This document shows, piece by piece, positions 20,754-28,285 of a stretch of DNA of 36,785 bases. Within the stretch, counting starts at the first letter, position 1. Each line of letters begins with the position of its first letter. Origin of the DNA: an uncultured Verrucomicrobiota bacterium (lineage in GTDB: Bacteria > Verrucomicrobiota > Verrucomicrobiia > Verrucomicrobiales > Verrucomicrobiaceae); NCBI GenBank assembly GCA_903960845.1, contig CAJCCF010000230.1, positions 1 to 36,785 on the forward strand, given 5' to 3'. Both the position numbers and the translations under genes were made by a program. Under the pieces are notes generated by a model that was not told the origin of the DNA, did no database searches, and saw only the letters and a program-made list of their open reading frames with translations.

Positions 20754-20863
20754 CGCCGAGGCGGGATGGAGAGTTGGAGTTCTGGAGTGATGCGATCAAG
20801 CCTTATCCGCCCCGCCACTCCATGTCTCCAGCGCTCCAACTCCCCACCATTCTTCAGTCGAAA

Positions 20864-22159
20864 ATGTCCCTTCCAACACTCCATCACTCCACCACTCCAT
20901 TGCGCCGCTGGCTCGTGGTGTTGTGCTTGGGGCTCATCGTGACCGCGACCTGCGCACTTGCAAAGGACGAGCCTTTCCGCCCCGAAACCGGGAAGTTTCC
21001 GCCTTTGGAAAAAGCCCACACCTACCGCGGCGAACTCGTGTTCGTGGATCATGCGAACCGTCGTGGCAGCATTCGCGTGACATCCCCGGGCGTGTTTCGC
21101 TTCACCGCGCCGCATCCGTTTGCACTGCTGCCGTATGCCCTCGTGCGCCATCACGGCGCACCGGCCGACCTGCGCGACATTCCACTGGGTACCATGCTGC
21201 ATGTTCGCGCGTTTCTCCCGCCGGACCCGAAAACTTCCGCCGTGCCGGTCTTGCCCGTCAACAACCGGGAGAAGACGAAAGCCGGAGCGCTTGGCGTCGC
21301 GCCCGCCGAGAATCACGTCCTTCTCCTCGAAGACGAGCCCAGCCACTGCATGCGCGAGGGCATGGTCTGGAAGCTCAAGGAAGTGGAGATCAAGAACCAT
21401 GAGGGAACGATCATCGCCAGCCGCGAACCCAAACAAGCTGGAGACGGTAAGGTCGTCGAGGAAACGCTGACCTTTGATGCCTCCACCCGTGTCTGGCGCG
21501 GTCGCGAATACCTCCGGATCGAACACCTGATCGCCGAGGGCGCGTGGCCTGCCAGCGGCAAAAAATCTCTCGGCGGCCAGTCCGTCCAACTGGGCATCAC
21601 CTGGAAACCCACGCCGGGCGGTGTGTTCTCGCGCTTCCACATCTCCGACATCTGGCTGGACGACGCCGCGATGGAAAATGCCACAGACCAACAGAACGAG
21701 ACGCACAAGGCCTTCATGCGCAGCCGTTGGATGCCCGGGTGGATCGATGCGGTCGAGTATGGCAAGTTCGGCCGGGCGACCGTGACGGCGACCTTGTTTG
21801 GTGGCATGGACTCATCGCTCTATGCCGATTTCAGAAAGGGCGGTTCCGCTCTGATGAATGGTGTCGAGAACACACTGAAGCATACCGAAGGCGGCACCGC
21901 CGGCCCAACGCAGATGGCCGCACGCGGCACTCTCCTCGACGTCAGCAAGACGCCTGGAAACGCCCCTCCGGGCAGCAGCGGCATTCAAATCCGGTTTGAG
22001 ACCGACCTCATCACTGAAGGCATGCGCCCTGCGCGAATTGTCCGGATCCGCCCCGCAGGCTGGCCCGATGTCCATGTGCCGCGTGAGGAGTATCTCAGCG
22101 ACGGGGCCTCCAGCATTGACGAGCGCTTCCCGACTCCTGCCATTTTTCCGAAATACTGA
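20864..22159 (+). CDS. Secreted protein of unassigned family, tandem paralog 1
   Basis: Signal peptide then 'DEPFRPETGKFPPLEKAHTYRGELVFVDHANRRGSIRV...RFPTPAIFPKY'. Closely similar to the next two genes. ORF opens upstream at 20636. Confidence 0.82.
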   Translation: MSLPTLHHSTTPLRRWLVVLCLGLIVTATCALAKDEPFRPETGKFPPLEKAHTYRGELVFVDHANRRGSIRVTSPGVFRFTAPHPFALLPYALVRHHGAPADLRDIPLGTMLHVRAFLPPDPKTSAVPVLPVNNREKTKAGALGVAPAENHVLLLEDEPSHCMREGMVWKLKEVEIKNHEGTIIASREPKQAGDGKVVEETLTFDASTRVWRGREYLRIEHLIAEGAWPASGKKSLGGQSVQLGITWKPTPGGVFSRFHISDIWLDDAAMENATDQQNETHKAFMRSRWMPGWIDAVEYGKFGRATVTATLFGGMDSSLYADFRKGGSALMNGVENTLKHTEGGTAGPTQMAARGTLLDVSKTPGNAPPGSSGIQIRFETDLITEGMRPARIVRIRPAGWPDVHVPREEYLSDGASSIDERFPTPAIFPKY

Positions 22160-22180
22160 TCTTCATCACCGCCACGCGCT

Positions 22181-23449
22181 ATGACACGCTTCCTTTTTGT
22201 TCTTGGTTCTTCGCTCCTGGTTCTTGGTTGGTGCGCGGCCAACGCCGCCGACGAACCCTTCCGCCCTGAAGCCGGCAAGTTTCCTCCGCTTGAAAAAGCG
22301 CACTCCTACCGTGGCGAACTGACCTTCGTGGATCACGCGAACCGGCGCGGCAGCCTTCGCGTTGAGGGCACGGGCAAGTTTTATCGAAACGACCCGCACC
22401 CCTTTGCCATGCTCCCCTATGGCATCGTGCGCTATCAAGGCGCCCCGGCGGACCTGCGGGACGTCCCGCTCGGCACGGTGATGCATGTGCGAGCCTTCCT
22501 CCCGCCGGACCCGAAGACCTCCGCCGTGCCCGTGCTGCCGGTGGACAGCAAGTCGAAGGACGCCGGTCACTATCGTGGCACCGGCATCTTCCCCGCCGAG
22601 AATCACGTGCTGCTGCTCGAAGACGAGCCCAGCCACTGCCTGCGCGAGGGACTCGTCTGGAAGCTGCACGAGGTGGAAATCAACAGCGGCGAAGGCATCA
22701 TCACCGCCACCCGCGAGCCGAAGCAAGGCGGCACCGCCAAGGTGGCCGAAGACATGATGACCTTCGACTCCGCCACCCGCATCTGGCGCGGCAGCGAACG
22801 CATCGGAGTCGCACGCATGGTTGCCGATGCAGCATGGCCTGCCAGTGGAAAGAAAAAGCTCGGCGGGCAGCCCGTCCACCTCGGAATCACTTGGAAACCT
22901 GCGCCTGGGGAAGGGTTGGGAGGTGCCTTCACCCGTTTCCACATCTCAGACATCTGGCTGGACGAGGCCGCCATCGAGCAGGCCGCTCAATTCCAGACCG
23001 AGACGCACAAAGGGTTCATTCGCAGTCGCTGGATGCCAGCCCGGGTGGATGCGGTCGAGTATGGCAAGTTCGGTCGCGCCACCGTCACCGCGACTCTTTT
23101 CGGCGGCATGGATGCCTCCCTTTATGCCGACTTCCAGAAAGGCATGCAGGCACAAATGAACGGAGCCGAGAACACCTTGAAGCATGCCGGCGGCCACTAC
23201 GGCCCCGGCCACATCGCCTCCAGTGGCCAAATCACGGCCATCACCAAGGCCGGCGGGAAAATCCCACTCAGCTCCAGCGGCATTCAGATCCAATTCGAGA
23301 CCGACCTCATCATCGAAGGCATCCGGCCCACACGCGTCATCCGGGTCCGCCCGCAAAGCTGGCCCAGCAGACAAGTGCCCCGCGAAGAATACGTCAACGA
23401 CAGCCTCGAAGAGCGCTTCCCGACTCCAGCCATTTTTCCGAAATATTGA
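22181..23449 (+). CDS. Secreted protein of unassigned family, tandem paralog 2
   Basis: 'DEPFRPEAGKFPPLEKAHSYRGELTFVDHANRRGSLRVE', 'DAVEYGKFGRATVTATLFGGMDASLYADF', 'RFPTPAIFPKY'. Confidence 0.85.
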   Translation: MTRFLFVLGSSLLVLGWCAANAADEPFRPEAGKFPPLEKAHSYRGELTFVDHANRRGSLRVEGTGKFYRNDPHPFAMLPYGIVRYQGAPADLRDVPLGTVMHVRAFLPPDPKTSAVPVLPVDSKSKDAGHYRGTGIFPAENHVLLLEDEPSHCLREGLVWKLHEVEINSGEGIITATREPKQGGTAKVAEDMMTFDSATRIWRGSERIGVARMVADAAWPASGKKKLGGQPVHLGITWKPAPGEGLGGAFTRFHISDIWLDEAAIEQAAQFQTETHKGFIRSRWMPARVDAVEYGKFGRATVTATLFGGMDASLYADFQKGMQAQMNGAENTLKHAGGHYGPGHIASSGQITAITKAGGKIPLSSSGIQIQFETDLIIEGIRPTRVIRVRPQSWPSRQVPREEYVNDSLEERFPTPAIFPKY

Positions 23450-23471
23450 TGCTCACCACTCTCCCGCTCAC

Positions 23472-24734
23472 ATGATGACACGATTACATTGCATTCTTGG
23501 TTATTCCATCCTGGCTCTTGGCCTGTGCGCTGCACACGCAGAGGATGAGCCCTTCCGCCCCGAAGCGGGTAAGTTCCCGCCTTTGGAAAAAGCGTACTCC
23601 TACCGGGGTGAGCTCGTCTTCGTGGATCATGCGAACCGCCGCGGCAGCATCCGTGTGCAAGGAGCGGGCACGTATTTTCGCAACCCGCCACATCCCTTCG
23701 CCATGCTGCCCTACGGCATCGTGCGTTATCACGGCGCACCGGCGGATTTGCGGGACATTTCGCTTGGCACGGTGCTGCACATTCGTGCCTTTCTCCCGCC
23801 TGACCCGAAGACCTCTGCCGTGCCGGTGCTGCCGGTCGATAGCCGCAAAAAAACCGCCGGCTACAGCGGCATCGGCATCGCGCCAGCCGAGAACCACGTT
23901 CTTCTTCTCGAAGATGAACCCAGCCACTGCCTGCGTGAAGGATTGATCTGGAAGCTGAAGGAAGTGGAGATCAAAAACCGAGAAGGCATGATCACCGCCA
24001 CTTGTGAACCCAAGCAGGGCGGAGATGCCAAAGCGACGGAAGAGAAGCTGACCTTCGATGCCGCCACGCATGTCTGGCGCGGCCGTGAATGCCTCGGCAT
24101 CGACGAACTCATCGCTGAAGGTGCGTGGCCTGCCGAAGGGAAAAAATCCCTCGGCAGCCAACCCGTGCTGCTTGGCATCACCTGGAAACCCACGCCGGAT
24201 GGCATCTTCACGCGTTTTCACATCTCGGACATCTGGCTGGACGACGCCTCCATGCAGCGCGCCGCCAAGAACCAGACCGAAACACACAAAGCCTTCATCC
24301 GCAGCCGCTGGATGCCCGCGTGGATCGATGCTGTCGAGTATGGCAAGTTCGGCCGCGCGACCGTGACCGCGACCCTGTTCGGCGGCATGGACGCCGCGCT
24401 CTACGCCGATTTCAAAAAGGATGTCTCCGCCGTGATGAACGGGGTCGAGAACACCCTGAAGCATGCCGGCGGCAACTACGGCCCCGCGCACATGGCCTCA
24501 AAGGGTTCCATCCTCGAAGTCATGAAAACACCCGGCGAAGTCCCGCTCGGCAGCAGTGGCATCCAGATCCGTTTTGAGACCGACCTCATCATCGAAGGCA
24601 TCCGCCCCGGCCGCATCGTCCGTGTCCGCCCAAGTGTCTGGCCCGCCGTGAACCTGCCCCGCGAAGAATTCGTCGGCGATGGCAGCAACCCCGAAGACCG
24701 CTTCCCCACTCCGACCATCTTCCCGAAGTACTGA
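23472..24734 (+). CDS. Secreted protein of unassigned family, tandem paralog 3
   Basis: 'MMTRLHCILGYSILALGLCAAHAEDEPFRPEAGKFPPLEKAYSYRGELVFVDHANRRGSIRVQ' ... 'RFPTPTIFPKY'. ORF opens upstream at 23184 inside paralog 2. Confidence 0.85.
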   Translation: MMTRLHCILGYSILALGLCAAHAEDEPFRPEAGKFPPLEKAYSYRGELVFVDHANRRGSIRVQGAGTYFRNPPHPFAMLPYGIVRYHGAPADLRDISLGTVLHIRAFLPPDPKTSAVPVLPVDSRKKTAGYSGIGIAPAENHVLLLEDEPSHCLREGLIWKLKEVEIKNREGMITATCEPKQGGDAKATEEKLTFDAATHVWRGRECLGIDELIAEGAWPAEGKKSLGSQPVLLGITWKPTPDGIFTRFHISDIWLDDASMQRAAKNQTETHKAFIRSRWMPAWIDAVEYGKFGRATVTATLFGGMDAALYADFKKDVSAVMNGVENTLKHAGGNYGPAHMASKGSILEVMKTPGEVPLGSSGIQIRFETDLIIEGIRPGRIVRVRPSVWPAVNLPREEFVGDGSNPEDRFPTPTIFPKY

Positions 24735-24754
24735 GGCTGCACTTGGTGACATTC

Positions 24755-24771
24755 AATCTGCTGGAAATCAC
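24755..24771. repeat. Possible remnant of the GxxExxY-element right end
   Basis: AATCTGCTGGAAATCAC is identical to 19333-19349 (17 bp, straddling the outer arm and flank of copy 2) and sits in an intergenic gap. Confidence 0.5.
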
Positions 24772-24812
24772 TAGCCACGACACCGGCAATAAGAGCCAAA
24801 ATCCACCATTCC

Positions 24813-26105
24813 ATGAAACCCGCCGCCCTGCTCACCTCTCTCCTGTTTGCCTCGCTCACGGCGCTGCAAGCGGCTGGTCCCGACCTTTCCAGGATCAGCT
24901 CACGCGCCGACCTCGATGCCGTCATCGCCGGCACCGCTGATGCGACTTCGAAACAAGCGCTCACCGATCAGGCTGCCGCCATTCTTGCCGCTGCGGAGCA
25001 GCACCCGCATGTCGAGGCCGTCATCCGCACGATCGAGAGTGCACCGGGCACGTTCACGAAGATCAACAGCACGCCCGAGGCCTTGAAGAAGGCGGCGGGC
25101 GGCGACATCGCGATCTTTGACACGCTCACACTCGTCAGCACCAGCATCCAGAGCGGCAAGGCGCACGTCTATCGCGGCACCAACGACGATCCCTACAACG
25201 CGGCCTTCATCGAGCATCTCGGGCACATCCCGGCCTTGGAATCCGTCAAGATCGTCGCGACCAGGATCGAAGACGCCTGGCTGCCGCCGCTGCTGAAGCT
25301 CAAGAACCTCAAATCCCTGAGCATCGAAGGAACCGCCAGGGGACTGCCCGGGAATCCAGCCCTCGGCGATCCCAGTCTCGCGCGATTCCAGGCGCTGACG
25401 CAGTGCCCCTCGCTCACCTCTCTCGAACTCGCCTACTTTGGCAAAGCCACCGATGCCGGCCTTGAACAACTGGCTGGGCTGAAAAACCTCGAGAGCTTCA
25501 CCTTCCGCGGCTCTCCGGTGAAAGGGCACGGCTTCGCCAAGTTCAAAGGATGGACCAAGCTCAAAAGGATCAACTTCCACAGCAACACCCTCGATGACGA
25601 AGGGCTCGGCTATGTCTGTGAAAACTTCCCCAACCTTGAGTTCATCAAGTTATGGCACTCCAAGCTCCTCACCGATGCCAGCGCCGGTCATCTCAAAAAG
25701 CTCAAGAAGCTGACGGGCATCGAGATCAGTTGTGCCAAGGCCACCGCCGGGCTCGTCAAGAACCTGCGCGAGTTGCCGATGGAATATGCGGCACTCGAAT
25801 ACGGCGTGAACGCCCCGGCATCGGAGGCTATCGCCACGGTCAAATCCATCCCCACGCTGCGCCGTCTCTCGATCGATGGCAAAGCCTTCACCGACGCCGA
25901 TCTCGCCGCCCTCGCCAGCGTGACCCAGGTCCGGGAACTCTCCCTCTCAAACCTCGACCTGCCCGACGCTCGACTCCCGCAGTTGCAGTCCTTCGCTCAC
26001 CTCAAGTCCCTCACACTCGTCCGCTATGGCCAGGGCTACCCCGAAGAAACGCAGGCCAAAGTGAAAGCCATGCTGCCCAAGATGGACGTGAAGTTTGTGA
26101 AGTGA
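24813..26105 (+). CDS. Secreted leucine-rich-repeat protein
   Basis: Signal peptide 'MKPAALLTSLLFASLTALQAAG'; LRR-like 'LKLKNLKSLSIEG', 'LTQCPSLTSLELAYFGKATDAGLEQLAGLKNLESFTFRG', 'VTQVRELSLSNLDLPDARLPQLQSFAHLKSLTL'. Confidence 0.82.
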   Translation: MKPAALLTSLLFASLTALQAAGPDLSRISSRADLDAVIAGTADATSKQALTDQAAAILAAAEQHPHVEAVIRTIESAPGTFTKINSTPEALKKAAGGDIAIFDTLTLVSTSIQSGKAHVYRGTNDDPYNAAFIEHLGHIPALESVKIVATRIEDAWLPPLLKLKNLKSLSIEGTARGLPGNPALGDPSLARFQALTQCPSLTSLELAYFGKATDAGLEQLAGLKNLESFTFRGSPVKGHGFAKFKGWTKLKRINFHSNTLDDEGLGYVCENFPNLEFIKLWHSKLLTDASAGHLKKLKKLTGIEISCAKATAGLVKNLRELPMEYAALEYGVNAPASEAIATVKSIPTLRRLSIDGKAFTDADLAALASVTQVRELSLSNLDLPDARLPQLQSFAHLKSLTLVRYGQGYPEETQAKVKAMLPKMDVKFVK

Positions 26106-26124
26106 TCGCCACCGCATCCAAACC

Positions 26125-27516
26125 ATGAACACACCACTCAGCCGTCGCCATTTCCTCCGCTCCGCTGCGGCCGGATCGCTCGTGTTTCCCGGCATCGTGC
26201 AACGGTTGCTTGCCGAAAGCGCCGACCCGCTCGCGCCGAAGGCTCCGCATTTTCCGGCGAAGGCGAAGAATGTGATTTTCCTCTTCATGACCGGCGGTGT
26301 GTCGCATGTGGACAGCTTTGATCCGAAGCCGGAACTGGTGAAAGGTCACGGCAAGGAGATCAAGGCCGACCATCCCGAGATCAAAGGGCGTCCGGGCTAT
26401 GAGCGCATCTATTTGAAGCGTCCGCAGTGGGAGTTCGCAAAGCACGGGCAGTGCGGCACAGAGGTGAGCGCGCTGTTTCCACACATCGCGTCGTGCGTGG
26501 ATGACATCGCGCTGATCCGCTCGATGCACACATCGCATTCGAATCACTACAACGCCACGCTCGGCATGCACACGGGCTCGTTTGCGCAGTCGCGGCCCAG
26601 CATCGGTTCATGGAGCACCTACGGACTTGGAACACTGAATCGCAACCTGCCCGGTTTCGTCGTCATCGCGCCGAAGCAGACCTATGCAGGCACGCAGGTC
26701 TTCGCGAGTGACTTCCTGCCAGGCGCGCATCAGGGCACGCTCGTGGTGCCTGGCGCGGAACCCATCGCCAACGTGGCGCCGCGTGTGCCTGCGAACCGCC
26801 AGCAACTCGAACTCGCGGCGCTGCGTGAGATGAATGCCGAGCATCTCGCCAAGCGTGATGGTGATCCACTGCTTGCCGCGCGATTGCAAACATTCGAAAC
26901 CGCTTTTGGCATGCAGATGGCCGTGCCTGACGCCTTTGATCTCAAGCAGGAATCCGATGCCACGCTCGCCAGTTATGGCCTGCAACGCGGCCAGACCACC
27001 GGATTCGGCTGGCAATGCCTTGCCGCGCGGCGACTTGTCGAGCGCGGCGTGCGCTTCGTGGAACTCATCGACACCGGCTCCTCCGGCAACTGGGATGCGC
27101 ATGGCGACATGATGACGCATGTGCCGCTCGCAAAGAACGTCGATCAACCCATCGCCGCCCTGCTGCGCGATCTCAAACAACGCGGCATGCTGGACGACAC
27201 GCTCGTCGTCTGGACCACGGAGTTTGGCCGCACGCCCTTCAACAACACTGCCGATGCCAAAGGTCGGGAGCATCATCCCTGGGCCTTCAGTTCATGGCTC
27301 GCTGGTGGCGGTGCGAAGCCTGGCTCGGTGCATGGTGCGAGTGATGAGATCGGGCTCCGAGCGGTGGAGAAGCCGGTTCATGTGCGCGACTTTCACGCCA
27401 CCATCCTGCATCTCATGGGTTTCGATCACGAGAAGCTCACCTACCGCCACGCCGGTCTCGATTTCCGCCTCACGGGCGTGGAGGAGAGCCACGTCGTGAA
27501 GGAAGTGCTGGCGTGA
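26125..27516 (+). CDS. DUF1501 family protein with Tat-like signal
   Basis: 'LSRRHFLRSAAAGSLVFPG', 'VIFLFMTGGVSHVDSFDPKPEL', 'LGTLNRNLPGFVVI', 'VVWTTEFGRTPFNN...GREHHPWAFSSWLAGGGAKPG'. Confidence 0.94.
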   Translation: MNTPLSRRHFLRSAAAGSLVFPGIVQRLLAESADPLAPKAPHFPAKAKNVIFLFMTGGVSHVDSFDPKPELVKGHGKEIKADHPEIKGRPGYERIYLKRPQWEFAKHGQCGTEVSALFPHIASCVDDIALIRSMHTSHSNHYNATLGMHTGSFAQSRPSIGSWSTYGLGTLNRNLPGFVVIAPKQTYAGTQVFASDFLPGAHQGTLVVPGAEPIANVAPRVPANRQQLELAALREMNAEHLAKRDGDPLLAARLQTFETAFGMQMAVPDAFDLKQESDATLASYGLQRGQTTGFGWQCLAARRLVERGVRFVELIDTGSSGNWDAHGDMMTHVPLAKNVDQPIAALLRDLKQRGMLDDTLVVWTTEFGRTPFNNTADAKGREHHPWAFSSWLAGGGAKPGSVHGASDEIGLRAVEKPVHVRDFHATILHLMGFDHEKLTYRHAGLDFRLTGVEESHVVKEVLA

Positions 27517-27550
27517 GACCCGGCAAACTTGAAAAGAAAGAACTTGATAT

Positions 27551-27584
27551 TGTATACCGTATTTCTTTCATGAAACGGTATACA
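27551..27584. promoter_or_regulatory. Probable GntR operator: TGTATACCGT-N14-ACGGTATACA
   Basis: Perfect 10-bp inverted repeat (27551-27560 / 27575-27584) ending 2 bp before the regulator ATG at 27587; shares the ACGGTATAC core with 12311-12340. Confidence 0.78.
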
Positions 27585-27586
27585 CT

Positions 27587-28246
27587 ATGAAGAACACACC
27601 TGCCTCCTCGTCCCGATCCGAATACGCCATCAACCTGCTGCGCCGCCGCATCATTGACGGGCAAAGCGAACCTGGCTCGCTGCTGGCCGAGGTGGCGGTG
27701 GCGCGGGATTTGGGCGTGAGCCGGGTTCCTGTGCGGGAGGCGTTGTTCACGCTGGAGCGCGAGGGCTTGGTGGAGTTCAGCGGCACTGGCAGGGCCTATG
27801 TCAAAGACCTGACGCCGCATGATTTTGAAGAGCTGTATGTGCTGCGTCTCGCGTTAGAGCCCGTGGCTGCGCGATTAGCTGCGCCGGCCTTGCGCGAAGA
27901 TTGCTCGCGTCTTGAGAAAAACATCAAGGCCACCAGCAAGGCCACCACGTTGCTTCAAGTCACGCATCTGGATCTCGATTTTCACGAGATCATCCTGGAA
28001 ACATCGGGGAACGCTCGACTGCTCAAGCTCTGGCACTCGCTGCGCAGTGAGTTGGAACTTTGGTTGGGGCGGTTGCACCGCTCAAAGCAACTTCAAACGC
28101 GCGGCACGCGTGCAGAGACGGTGACCAGTCACCAAGGTGTGGTGGAGGCTTTCAAAACCAAGTCACCCACCGAGTGCGAACGCCTCATGCGCCAGCACAT
28201 CCTGAGCTGGCGCGAATGGCTGCCGGTGCTGCCTGATAAAGAATGA
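27587..28246 (+). CDS. GntR family transcriptional regulator, FCD domain (copy 2)
   Basis: Nearly identical to the 12341 product from the HTH ('LGVSRVPVREALFTLEREGLVEF') to the C-terminus ('RLMRQHILSWREWLP'). Confidence 0.95.
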   Translation: MKNTPASSSRSEYAINLLRRRIIDGQSEPGSLLAEVAVARDLGVSRVPVREALFTLEREGLVEFSGTGRAYVKDLTPHDFEELYVLRLALEPVAARLAAPALREDCSRLEKNIKATSKATTLLQVTHLDLDFHEIILETSGNARLLKLWHSLRSELELWLGRLHRSKQLQTRGTRAETVTSHQGVVEAFKTKSPTECERLMRQHILSWREWLPVLPDKE

Positions 28247-28285
28247 TTTTGTCTGCGTCACAAACGTCCACTCACCTCTCCAACC

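Noticed and set aside
20636-20863. N-terminal extension of paralog 1 overlapping the DUF1552 gene end
   Set aside because: Ordinary open frame upstream; the signal peptide and paralog alignment favour ATG 20864.
23184-23471. N-terminal extension of paralog 3 overlapping paralog 2
   Set aside because: Extension is out-of-frame paralog 2 sequence; the signal peptide begins at 23472/23475.
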